DNA of 64,000 nt from assembly GCA_024233515.1 (NCBI GenBank), contig JACKPO010000004.1:105649-169648 (forward strand), given 5' to 3'. The stretch is from Chlamydiales bacterium. GTDB lineage: Bacteria > Chlamydiota > Chlamydiia > Chlamydiales > Simkaniaceae. The translations under genes were made by a program, and so were the position numbers. Of the stretch, positions 9,901-17,025 are shown in pieces. Position 1 is the stretch's first letter. The number at the start of each line of letters is the position of its first letter. The notes under the pieces were generated by a model, which was not told where the DNA came from, did no database searches, and saw only the letters and a program-made list of their open reading frames with translations.

Positions 9901-9988
9901 TAATTTGTTTTCTTAAACCACTAATACGAGAGCTTATCGATCGACTGGCTGGTCGTGAAATAGTGTTTTTTTTCCCCAACGTCGTCAT
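6974..9988 (-). CDS. Large fusion protein: novel N-terminal region + OppA-type solute-binding domain, no signal peptide
   Basis: The 1004-aa product has two halves. Residues about 520-985 form an SBP_bac_5 (OppA/DppA) domain: MAVNKLLFEGLTRLENG, SNGEPITAGDFEYAWK, NGPFRL, KKIRQAIFYSIDRK and the SSWVDDPLYTL block are all in family order. Residues 1-520 match nothing I know; they are hydrophilic and mixed alpha/beta, with helical stretches near 350-410. The N-terminus (basic and Ser/Arg-rich) is not a signal peptide or lipobox, so the binding domain is predicted to be cytoplasmic. The arrangement resembles E. coli SgrR, in which an OppA-like domain senses ligand inside the cell, but no helix-turn-helix is evident here. 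The gene begins 3 bp after ptsI and overlaps the next gene, placing it firmly in the pts operon. Confidence 0.85.
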   Translation of the reverse strand: MTTLGKKNTISRPASRSISSRISGLRKQIKDQIYFLLENAEENWEDGLEITLDFWIISISLQHEEFVTLRGIEPIAHLIIETYRIKKRLEWELSLDDPLRHMEVSLHRLSIVSPFASKEVMSCLLGIQIDENTERLTKDGIISAIHDCFEDATLFKYIRVMSLPNSSIQLFYFELSGNEDSLFELDKDAEFKVKFLECIEERIQHIVPPLFMHRNEEELFRDLLTLRREISSPLDLPQVMVFYDEHNMEKIVFNVLMVRSIPKHSNLSLSSLNQIMSEAHIQNGQIYEMGELNEGYSIQGDIFQMTLLEISNFQRKNDAIDYYLARREIIYSLTKGLGEVRDFNGGMLVKQGERLSELKTILSEVNSAYSEFIENFFYSIRPIEKQATLSITLLRKFFSIFRELFDDLAGDYSCLADKEVVFFAIRDRDRSVILDLKKYMINAKLQNHRTIFSSWAQGRMYYHGYLLFCSSTEEAQRLGQAISQRFQELKNLKNKKRDILRLANNFVQFELDPRIGGTSESMAVNKLLFEGLTRLENGVPVLAAAKSYVISDDLCSYTFVLRDLYWSNGEPITAGDFEYAWKQILSPNFNTRFAYLFYVILNAERAKKGECSLDEVGIEVINDKTLIIRLSHPVAYFLELLAISLYSPVYRKIDKENPSWSRFKDATFVCNGPFRLKSPRPYYLCEMEPNPYYWNPRRVRLDGISIATISSKASIKQFHQGDLDWVGFPFGAPSLKSMKDCSNAETLDFSKVFWYCFNVNSFPLTNKKIRQAIFYSIDRKGMIQKLGVDWIPTYSPLPIEHSSFNSSHYKTIENKDFSCKLFLEGCNELGVSPKDFPTLKLIYLEIELFSNAAKAFKQRIQEVLGIACEIEGVSFLELFERMSKGDYQIGVLRWSSWVDDPLYTLSTFQNRQEKINLPKWENDNFKKLISLAQSEPSKQKREEIIAEAEKVLIDDFVVLPLGVGKDKVFRNPELIIPQKGMLGTIDFSNAYFQKPFEEDKIIFN

Positions 9989-9991
9989 ATC

Positions 9992-11737
9992 TTAGAGTGG
10001 AAAATCATCCCCGTAGAGGAACTCTTCGACTTCGCGTGCGGAGTCGAAGTCAAGGGCTGTATCGGTGAATTCTCTAAGCTCTTCTATGGAGAGGGTTGCA
10101 ATGAGACGCTTGACTTCGGGAATAAAGCGGGAAGCACAGGAGAATTTACGCACGCCAAGGCCGAGAAGGAGAGGGAGATATTTTAGATCAGATGCAATCT
10201 CACCACAAAGACTCACAGGGGTATCGAAGCGGGCCGCTTCTTGAACAACATGGAGAATAAGGCGGAGGATACTCGGATGGGTCGGGCTGTAGTAACTGTT
10301 TGTTTCTTCCGTTGCTCGATCCGCAGCAAGGGTATATTGAATGAGATCGTTTGTTCCAATCGAGAGAAAGTCACATTCTCGCGCGATAGCATGAGCCATG
10401 AAGGCTGCAGAGGGAACTTCGATCATACATCCCAAAGGAATTTCATCGGCAATTTCATGTCCTTCTGAGCGGAGCTGCAAAGCAGCTTCCTGGATCATTT
10501 CTTTTGCGATGTAAAGTTCTTCGATATCAGAAATCATCGGGAGGAGAATCCGCAAGTCTCCATCTAAACTGACTCGAAGAAGAGCGCGCAGTTGCTGCGC
10601 AAAGATATCGCGGTTTTTCAGGAGAAAACGAATGCCTCGACACCCTAATGCAGGGTTGGGCTCCGGTTCATAGTGGTTGACGTTCCCTTTATCCCCTCCC
10701 ACATCGAAAGTGCGGAAGACAACGGGCATCCCCTTTGCTTTTGCCATGACTTGTTGGTAGAGGATAAACTGATCTTCTTCTGAAAAGGTATGAAGTTCTT
10801 TTCCGAAGAAAAGAAACTCTGAGCGGAAAAGGCCAATCCCACCTGCATGATGCGAAGCAAGAAGATCAAGGTCCGAAAGATTTTCAATGTTTGCAAAAAC
10901 ATCGATCTGAACTTTATCAAGTGTTTCTGTCCCCACTTCCGATAAGGAATACAGTTCCTCTTTCACTGGCATTTTTTGATCGAGAAGGTCTCGATATCTC
11001 TGGAGGGTTGCCTCGTTGGGATTCACAACAACATCGCCCGTTTTCCCATCGATAATCACTGTCGATCCCTTTAAGGGATACAAAACATCTGTGGAGATGT
11101 TGGCAACGTAAGGGATTCCCTTTGAGCGTGCAATCAACGCTGCATGGGAAGTGGTTCCCCCAATCTCGGTGATAAATCCTCTGACCTGCCATTTGGAAGC
11201 TTGGGCACTGGAAGAAGGGATAAGCTCCTTCGTGAAAATAATGGAGTTTTCAGGGATTTTTTCACTTTCTAGCGACTTTTTCGGGTGGAGATTTCTTAAG
11301 ATCCTTTGGGAAAGATCTTTCACATCTAGAAGGCGTTGTTTAAAAAAGGTATCTTTGACTTTCGAAAACTCTTTTTCGTAATCTGACATCACAGAACGGA
11401 AAACAGTTTCCGTATTTTTCATCCGTTGCCGAATGTTTTTCTCCATGAATGTGGTCATAAATGGATCATCAAGCATTTGGATGTGGGTATCAATAATGGA
11501 AACCGCTTCTTGAGAACCCTCTTTGGCTAAAAATCGTTGGAGGTCATGAAGATCTTCACGACTCGATGTGATCGCACGACGGTAGCGACCAATCTCTTTT
11601 TCAACTTCTGTACTGGGAATCGAAAGTTCAGGAACAATCTCCTCTTGAAGCCCTTCGACATAGTAAAGGGTTCCAATCGCAATTCCACCACTGATGGACG
11701 CTCCTTTCAGGATGATTTCATTCAGAACTTCATCCAT
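9992..11737 (-). CDS. ptsI: Phosphoenolpyruvate-protein phosphotransferase (PTS enzyme I)
   Basis: Enzyme I takes phosphate from PEP and passes it to HPr. The 581-aa protein has the N-terminal HPr-binding region, the phosphohistidine motif GGTTSHAALIARSKGIPYV with H198, the TIM-barrel PEP-binding segments (GGIGLFRSEFLF, RTFDVGGDKG, FLSIGTNDLIQYTL) and the catalytic CGEIASD cysteine. It follows ptsH by 2 bp with a GGAGGG ribosome binding site and is 3 bp ahead of the OppA-fusion gene. The C-terminal residues LDFDSAREVEEF are encoded by the palindromic repeat at 10028-10054; they occupy the position of the normal C-terminal helix, so the protein is not obviously damaged. Confidence 0.95.
   Translation of the reverse strand: MDEVLNEIILKGASISGGIAIGTLYYVEGLQEEIVPELSIPSTEVEKEIGRYRRAITSSREDLHDLQRFLAKEGSQEAVSIIDTHIQMLDDPFMTTFMEKNIRQRMKNTETVFRSVMSDYEKEFSKVKDTFFKQRLLDVKDLSQRILRNLHPKKSLESEKIPENSIIFTKELIPSSSAQASKWQVRGFITEIGGTTSHAALIARSKGIPYVANISTDVLYPLKGSTVIIDGKTGDVVVNPNEATLQRYRDLLDQKMPVKEELYSLSEVGTETLDKVQIDVFANIENLSDLDLLASHHAGGIGLFRSEFLFFGKELHTFSEEDQFILYQQVMAKAKGMPVVFRTFDVGGDKGNVNHYEPEPNPALGCRGIRFLLKNRDIFAQQLRALLRVSLDGDLRILLPMISDIEELYIAKEMIQEAALQLRSEGHEIADEIPLGCMIEVPSAAFMAHAIARECDFLSIGTNDLIQYTLAADRATEETNSYYSPTHPSILRLILHVVQEAARFDTPVSLCGEIASDLKYLPLLLGLGVRKFSCASRFIPEVKRLIATLSIEELREFTDTALDFDSAREVEEFLYGDDFPL
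10028..10054. repeat. Palindromic repeat element, copy 2 (inside ptsI)
   Basis: These 27 bases are identical to 5278-5304. The palindromic arms are GACTTCG and CGAAGTC. On the minus strand the copy is read in the ptsI frame as LDFDSAREV, 20-odd residues before the stop. The same peptide is readable on the minus strand of copy 1. This recalls the in-frame palindromic elements of Rickettsia (RPEs), although no homology to those is claimed. Confidence 0.8.
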
Positions 11738-11739
11738 CG

Positions 11740-12018
11740 TTATCCCTCCTCACCAAATCGATTTTCAAAAGCTTCCAGAATTTCACTGAGAGTTTCCTTT
11801 GCATCGGATCCATCTGCAGTGATTTTAAGTTGCGCGCTTTTGGGTGCTGCAAGGATCATGATACTCATAATGCTACGAGCATTGACTGTTTCCCCCTTAT
11901 AAGTCAATGAGACTTTTGCTTTTCTCTTCTGCAAAATTTTTGCAATTGTTGCCGCAGGACGGACATGAAGCCCGAGTTTGTTTTTCACTTTGACAAATGC
12001 TTCAACTTTTTCGCTCAA
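11740..12018 (-). CDS. ptsH: Phosphocarrier protein HPr
   Basis: HPr relays phosphate from enzyme I and is the target of HPr kinase. With the TTG start at 12018 (behind GAGGAAG, spacing about 8) it is 92 aa, with the active-site His at position 18 in KLGLHVRPAAT and the regulatory Ser at position 49 in NARSIMSIM. A longer frame from another TTG at 12045 exists but has no ribosome binding site. The start lies inside the 3' end of hprK (17-bp overlap) and the stop is 2 bp before ptsI. Both phosphorylation sites are intact, so both phosphoenolpyruvate-dependent and HprK-dependent modification are possible. Confidence 0.93.
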   Translation of the reverse strand: MSEKVEAFVKVKNKLGLHVRPAATIAKILQKRKAKVSLTYKGETVNARSIMSIMILAAPKSAQLKITADGSDAKETLSEILEAFENRFGEEG

Positions 12019-12946
12019 GACTTTTCTTCCTCGCAATTTCTTCAAGCAGTTTTTGGTTAAACTCTTTTGCCGAATGGTATCCCATCTCTTTCAATCGATA
12101 GTTCAATAGGGTTGTCTCAATTAACAGAACGGTATCTCTTCCAGGTTTCACCGGATGAAGGTACATAGGAACCCGAACACCTAAGAACTCCTTAAAACGT
12201 TCTTCTAATCCCACACGATCATAATAATGGGTTTCGTCCCACTCTTCTAAATGGATGACCATATCAATGGGAACCTCTTTTCGAACAGAAACAGCTCCAT
12301 AAAGATGGGCTACGTTGACAATCCCAATGCCTCTAAGCTCTAAGAAGTGTTTGTTTAGCTCATGGCCACATCCAATAAGTCCAACTCCTTCTCGAGTCTT
12401 GAGTAAAACAACATCATCTGAAATTAAACGGTGTCCCCGTTCGATCAATCCAAGGGCTGCTTCGCTTTTACCGACGGAAGAATCTCCTTGAATCAAGACC
12501 CCAATGCCATACGCTTCGACAAGGGTTCCATGCACCGATTCCGTAGGCGCAAAATAGTCGGTCAAGAGCATCGCAATTTTTGTCTGGAGGGGCATCGATG
12601 CCATCTCCGTTTTAAACAGAGGAATGTCTAATGTTTTACAGAGCTTCATGAGTTCTTTGGGAGGGGCAAGCCCACGGGAAACGATAACGCAGGGTGTTTT
12701 CCTTGTCACAAGGTCTCTCAGCCTTTTTTCGCGCTCCTCTGAAGTGAGTCCTTTCAAAAACTTGAGCTCCATCCGCCCAAAAATAAGAAGGGAATGATAA
12801 CTCCTATCTTTGACCGCCCCTGCAAGGGTCAGCCCAGGACGCTGGACACGAGGCTTTTCGATCACTCCTTCGACCTCTTTCCCAGACCATTCAAGGCCGA
12901 GAGCAATCCCATACGTCTTATAGAAGTCTGTCACCTTCAGTCTCAT
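12002..12946 (-). CDS. hprK: HPr kinase/phosphorylase
   Basis: HprK phosphorylates and dephosphorylates HPr on its serine, linking metabolite state to regulation. The 314-aa product (start MRLKVTDFYK) has the HPrK N-terminal domain, the VHGTL motif with H139, the P-loop GDSSVGKS at 154-161, the ERGHRLISDDVV segment, and the family signature in HLEEWDETHYYDRVG. The ATG at 12946 forms an ATGA overlap with the stop of the upstream gene, which is why it is preferred to the GTG at 12976. The 3' end overlaps ptsH. PTS components with HprK but without adjacent sugar permeases suggest a regulatory rather than a transport role. Confidence 0.94.
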   Translation of the reverse strand: MRLKVTDFYKTYGIALGLEWSGKEVEGVIEKPRVQRPGLTLAGAVKDRSYHSLLIFGRMELKFLKGLTSEEREKRLRDLVTRKTPCVIVSRGLAPPKELMKLCKTLDIPLFKTEMASMPLQTKIAMLLTDYFAPTESVHGTLVEAYGIGVLIQGDSSVGKSEAALGLIERGHRLISDDVVLLKTREGVGLIGCGHELNKHFLELRGIGIVNVAHLYGAVSVRKEVPIDMVIHLEEWDETHYYDRVGLEERFKEFLGVRVPMYLHPVKPGRDTVLLIETTLLNYRLKEMGYHSAKEFNQKLLEEIARKKSLERKS

Positions 12947-13671
12947 TTCACCTCTTCCATATAAAAGGTTAACCACTCTAAAAAGGTGGGAAAAGCCATC
13001 GGATCTCGATTCGGATCCGAAATGGCCTCCTCAGAAAGGGAGCAAAGGACGTTTCCCATCCCTTCATCGGGATACCACTCTTTATAGAAGCATTGATACA
13101 CATCTAAACCGAAGGAGCGATAAAAGGGAAGGAGAAGGTCGGTCGGAACTTTTTGGTTCCCTAATTGCAGAAGACGCCCCAATTGTTTAAACCGTTTAGC
13201 TTCTTCTACAAGAACACCCGAAGAGTAGATCCCTGTATCCCCTCCTTTAAAAAAGCCGTTGTGGATTCGATAAAAGCGACAAAAATCTTCTGGCAATGAG
13301 AAATCCACCTCCCCTTTTAGGGTTTCAATCTCCTCATCAAGTAACGGAGGGCCTCCAAAGAAACATTCTGGACGATCTTTCAACGTGTAAGTCATAAAGA
13401 TCCCTATACTTGTAGAGATGATACCGATTTTTTCTACTTTTGCAAAAAACCGATCGATAAATGCTCGAAAGGTGGAGACGATGGGAAGCGCATTAAACCA
13501 ATAATCTCGAATGAGTTCAAAACGGACATCCTCTTCTAATTGGCTAAGTTCGTGCCACCCTTTTGTTAAGCGAGGGGCCTTCTTTTTCCCCTCTTCAAAT
13601 CCACAGGTTGGCTCATCGCATAAAAAAATAATCTCATCTTTTCCAAAATACTGACTGATACGCTCTTCCAT
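12943..13671 (-). CDS. SMI1/KNR4 (SUKH)-like protein, first gene of the pts operon
   Basis: The 242-aa protein (ATG 13671, GAGAGGAAC just upstream) is not clearly recognised. The central part, SLPEDFCRFYRIHNGFFKGGDTGIYS-like with LPxxFxxFYxxxNG, matches the core signature of SUKH/SMI1-KNR4 domains, which are found in regulatory and immunity proteins. The N-terminal 90 residues and the final LEWLTFYMEEV helix complete a single soluble domain. It is coupled to hprK by a 4-bp ATGA overlap. A TTG at 13728 would give 19 extra residues but has no support. Role in the PTS context is unknown. Confidence 0.65.
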   Translation of the reverse strand: MEERISQYFGKDEIIFLCDEPTCGFEEGKKKAPRLTKGWHELSQLEEDVRFELIRDYWFNALPIVSTFRAFIDRFFAKVEKIGIISTSIGIFMTYTLKDRPECFFGGPPLLDEEIETLKGEVDFSLPEDFCRFYRIHNGFFKGGDTGIYSSGVLVEEAKRFKQLGRLLQLGNQKVPTDLLLPFYRSFGLDVYQCFYKEWYPDEGMGNVLCSLSEEAISDPNRDPMAFPTFLEWLTFYMEEVK

Positions 13672-13762
13672 GTTCCTCTCAATAAAAACCAATGTGCGAT
13701 TGTAAAAAGGTTTTATACTTTTTTGCAACGATGTTGTAAGGAAAAGGTATGGGAGGGGAAAG

Positions 13763-15058
13763 ATGATTTATACCCGTGTTGTCATTATTGGTGGAGGGTT
13801 CGGAGGAATCAACTGCGCGCAAACGCTTAAGAAAGCAAACCTTGATATTCTTCTGATCGATAAAAAAAACCACCACCTTTTCCAACCTCTTCTCTATCAG
13901 GTTGCTAGTGCGGCTCTTTCACCAGCTGATATTGCGACGCCCTTGCGTGAAATCTTTGCCACACAGATCAACACCACCGTGTTAATGGGAACGGTTGAGA
14001 CGATCGATAAGAAGAACAAAGAGATCATCCTTGTCAATGGGGACCATGTTCCTTATGACTATCTCGTGATTGCAACAGGTGCTCGCCACTCTTACTTCGG
14101 GAATGATCAGTGGGAGCCTTTAGCACCTGGTCTTAAGACAATTACCGATGCCCTAAAAATCCGTGAACGGATCCTGATCTCTTTTGAAAAAGCAGAACGG
14201 ATGGATAGCATCCATGAAGCAGAGAAATATCTTAATTTCGTCATCATTGGCGCTGGCCCTACCGGTGTAGAGATGGCAGGAGCGATTGCAGAAATCGCTC
14301 ATAAAACGATGTTTAAGAATTTTCGCCGCATTAATCCTGAAAAATCGAAGATCTATCTTGTGGAAGGAGCTCCAAGAGTTCTCCCTCCTTTTCCTGAAAA
14401 ACTCTCCAAACGGGCTCAAATGGATCTCGAAAAGATGGGAGTGCGGGTGATCACCGGAGAAATGGTCACAAACCTGACGGAAGAGGGAGCTCAAGTCGGA
14501 GAGGACTTTATTGCAGCACGCAATATTATATGGGCTGCTGGAAACCAGGCGTCTCCTGTTTTGAAAACCTTGGATATCCCTCTTGATCGACAAGGGCGGG
14601 CAATGGTGGAAAAGGACCTTTCCATTCCTGGACATCCTGAAATCTTTGTCATCGGCGATGCCGCTTGCACAATGGGAAAGGATGGGAAGCCCCTCCCCGC
14701 TATTGCACCCACAGCGATTCAACAAGGACGCTACGTGGGGAAAATCATCCGTCGCCAAGTTCCGAAAGAAAAACGGCGCCCGTTTAAATACTTTGATAAA
14801 GGGAGTCTAGCGACCATCGGAAAAAATAAAGCGGTGGGCTACTTCCGAGGCATTCATTTTAAAGGGATCCTTGCGTGGCTCATCTGGGGTTTCATCCATA
14901 TCTTCTACCTTGTCAGCTATCGAAGTCAGTTTGCCGTCATGCTCGATTGGGTTTTCCACTATATGACAGGACTACGTGGAGCCCGCCTCATTCATAAAAA
15001 CATTGACGATGAGCTCCCAAAATATAGCGGAAAAAAGAATGAAGGAAAAAATCCATAA
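13763..15058 (+). CDS. ndh: Type II NADH dehydrogenase (FAD-dependent pyridine nucleotide-disulfide oxidoreductase)
   Basis: The 431-aa protein carries an N-terminal FAD-binding GGGFGG at residues 10-15, a second dinucleotide-binding motif IIGAGPTGVEMAG near 160, and the C-terminal FAD motif VIGDAA. The NHHLFQPLLYQVA and APTAIQQG segments are typical of NDH-2, which oxidises NADH and passes electrons to quinone without pumping ions. A hydrophobic stretch near 375-395 could anchor it to the membrane. Start ATG 13763 follows GGAGGGGAAAG. It is divergent from the pts operon and overlaps the next gene by 20 bp. Confidence 0.9.
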   Translation: MIYTRVVIIGGGFGGINCAQTLKKANLDILLIDKKNHHLFQPLLYQVASAALSPADIATPLREIFATQINTTVLMGTVETIDKKNKEIILVNGDHVPYDYLVIATGARHSYFGNDQWEPLAPGLKTITDALKIRERILISFEKAERMDSIHEAEKYLNFVIIGAGPTGVEMAGAIAEIAHKTMFKNFRRINPEKSKIYLVEGAPRVLPPFPEKLSKRAQMDLEKMGVRVITGEMVTNLTEEGAQVGEDFIAARNIIWAAGNQASPVLKTLDIPLDRQGRAMVEKDLSIPGHPEIFVIGDAACTMGKDGKPLPAIAPTAIQQGRYVGKIIRRQVPKEKRRPFKYFDKGSLATIGKNKAVGYFRGIHFKGILAWLIWGFIHIFYLVSYRSQFAVMLDWVFHYMTGLRGARLIHKNIDDELPKYSGKKNEGKNP

Positions 15059-15665
15059 GTTTTGGAATAACTTAGCACCAACTTGCACGAACATGGTCCT
15101 CCATAAGGGAATCGAAAGCTATGACCAAGCAGAGCAAGAGGAGATTCTGGCCCTTCTCCCCAACTTTAAAAACAAGCGAGTCCTAGAGATTGGCGCAGGA
15201 ATTGGCCGCTTCACGGGCCATCTTGCTGAGTCAGCTAGCTGCGTTAATGCGATCGATCTCGCCTCTCATTTCTTAAAAAAAAATCAAAAGGTTCACAAAC
15301 GCCTAACCAATATCGACTACATTTGCTGTGATGCCCGCGACCTATGCTACCCCGAAGAAACATTCGACTTCATCTTCATCAATTGGCTGTTTCTCTATTT
15401 TGATGATCAGGAAGTTACCTCCTATCTATGCAACCTACACGCTTGGCTAAAGCCCGGAGGCTATCTCTTCTTAAGAGAGTCCTGTTTCCATGATGTTCGG
15501 GAGTACCAGCGGGAAGATTATGTTGCCATCTATCGCTTTCAGTCGGAGTATCATCTAGCTCTTGAAACGATTTTTTCGATTGAAAAATGGGGGATGATCG
15601 AAACCTATATTCACTATCGAAATCTCCCTAATCAGTTCTATTGGCTCTGTCAAAAAAAGGGATAA
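15039..15665 (+). CDS. Phosphoethanolamine N-methyltransferase-like SAM methyltransferase
   Basis: With ATG 15039 the product is 208 aa, a single class I methyltransferase domain. SAM-binding motif I is VLEIGAGIGRFTG (48-60); further blocks are FDFIFINWLFLYF, WLKPGGYLF and FLRESCFHD. These blocks match the first methyltransferase domain of plant, nematode and protozoan phosphoethanolamine N-methyltransferases (family knowledge: LELGAGIGRFT..., FFRESCFH), which convert phosphoethanolamine toward phosphocholine. The longer frame from 14976 runs into ndh and is not needed. It overlaps ndh by 20 bp and precedes comEC by 18 bp. A general methyltransferase is certain; the substrate is inferred. Confidence 0.8.
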   Translation: MKEKIHKFWNNLAPTCTNMVLHKGIESYDQAEQEEILALLPNFKNKRVLEIGAGIGRFTGHLAESASCVNAIDLASHFLKKNQKVHKRLTNIDYICCDARDLCYPEETFDFIFINWLFLYFDDQEVTSYLCNLHAWLKPGGYLFLRESCFHDVREYQREDYVAIYRFQSEYHLALETIFSIEKWGMIETYIHYRNLPNQFYWLCQKKG

Positions 15666-15683
15666 ACCCTCACAATCTCCCCC

Positions 15684-16961
15684 ATGATTTCTTGGAAGAA
15701 AACCCCTGCCCTTTTTGTGGCTCTCCTCTTTCTTATTGGGTGCGCTAGTGCTTTCTTTTATCCGTTTCTTTTGCTTACCTTCTGCACAAAGCGGCGCCTC
15801 TTCTGGCTTTTTCCCTTCATCGCTTTTTTCTGGATTCAGTTCCTCTATCTTCCCCTTCCTATCGAAGAAACGGGAACGGCCCATTTTCACATTGAAGAGG
15901 TGAAACGACATGCTGGCCCAGTGAAAATGACGTGGGTTTATCGTGGGACCCTTCTGACTTTTGAAGGAGACAAGCGGTATCATAAAATCCCCGTCTCTCT
16001 TTATCTCCCCCTCCAAAAAAAACGTCCCCCTGCAACAATCGATTACACCCTTCAAGGGACACTGACAAAGATCAGTACAGGACACTATCTTTTCAAAGCG
16101 AAAGGAGAGTGGGTTCCCATTAAGCACACCACAAGCCGCGCCGAATGGCGCTTTAAGCAAAAAGAAAAAGTCAAACAGTGGGTTCACTCCCGCTTTCAAG
16201 AAAAAAAAGTCGCCACTCTCCTTTCGGCTCTTGCAACAGGACACTTAGAAAGTCGCTATCTTGCTTATCATTTTAACCAAGTGGGACTCCAACATCTCCT
16301 TGCAATCTCAGGATTTCACTTTGCCCTCCTTTCTTTTTTTCTTTGGACCGTGCTCAAACGCTTTCTTCCTGAAAGGTGGATGGCCCTCCTTTTGATTATT
16401 CTTCTCTCTTCGTATTTCCTCTATATGGGAGGAGCCCCCTCCATCAGTCGCGCATGGATCGGTGTTATCCTATATCTCATTGCTCTTATCTTCCATTTTC
16501 GTCCCTCACCGCTGAACGCCCTTGGTGTCGCTCTCCTTGCTGCCCTTCTTCTGGATCCTCTCATTATCACGCAGATTGGGTTTCAGCTAAGCTTTGGTGC
16601 CACTCTTGGCATCCTCCTTTTCTACCGCTTCATGAACCAAAAACTTGAACTCCTCTTTCCTAAACGTCCCTACACCGTCTTAAAAAACCTCCCTTTTCCT
16701 TCCCAAGGCGCCTATCTCCTTTGCGCTTATCTTCGCAATGCCTGCGCTCTTCAAGGAGCGGTTCTTACCTTCACCCTTCCTCTTCTCCTTTTCCACTTTC
16801 AGACCTTTCCTATTGCCTCCCTTTTTTATAACCTCTTTGTCCCCTTTCTCTTTTCCATCCTCCTTGCCCTTTTTCTCCTCCATCTTGATTTTCTGACCGC
16901 TCCTTTCGCCCACTTTATCATCACCCTGATTGAAAATGCTCCGAAGCAGCTCCTCTTTTGA
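15684..16961 (+). CDS. comEC: ComEC/Rec2-family competence protein (short form)
   Basis: The 425-aa integral membrane protein has the ComEC competence-domain signature HLLAISGFHFALLS together with GAPSISRAWIG and QIGFQLSFGATLGIL. About 8-10 membrane helices follow an N-terminal segment resembling the extracytoplasmic OB-fold region. ComEC forms the inner-membrane channel for single-stranded DNA in natural transformation. The C-terminal metallo-beta-lactamase domain of long ComEC proteins is absent and the protein ends in the membrane region, as in other chlamydial forms. It is in an apparent operon with ndh and the methyltransferase. Confidence 0.88.
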   Translation: MISWKKTPALFVALLFLIGCASAFFYPFLLLTFCTKRRLFWLFPFIAFFWIQFLYLPLPIEETGTAHFHIEEVKRHAGPVKMTWVYRGTLLTFEGDKRYHKIPVSLYLPLQKKRPPATIDYTLQGTLTKISTGHYLFKAKGEWVPIKHTTSRAEWRFKQKEKVKQWVHSRFQEKKVATLLSALATGHLESRYLAYHFNQVGLQHLLAISGFHFALLSFFLWTVLKRFLPERWMALLLIILLSSYFLYMGGAPSISRAWIGVILYLIALIFHFRPSPLNALGVALLAALLLDPLIITQIGFQLSFGATLGILLFYRFMNQKLELLFPKRPYTVLKNLPFPSQGAYLLCAYLRNACALQGAVLTFTLPLLLFHFQTFPIASLFYNLFVPFLFSILLALFLLHLDFLTAPFAHFIITLIENAPKQLLF

Positions 16962-17025
16962 CGCCACCCTCTAAGAGACTATCTCTAAGACTTTCCACTA
17001 GAATAAAAAAACTCTATTACGCACG

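Noticed and set aside
12946..12976. GTG start for hprK giving ten more residues
   Set aside because: The ATG at 12946 overlaps the upstream stop as ATGA, and the family starts at this point.
14153..14758. 201-aa minus-strand frame
   Set aside because: It is entirely antisense to ndh, which has full family motifs.
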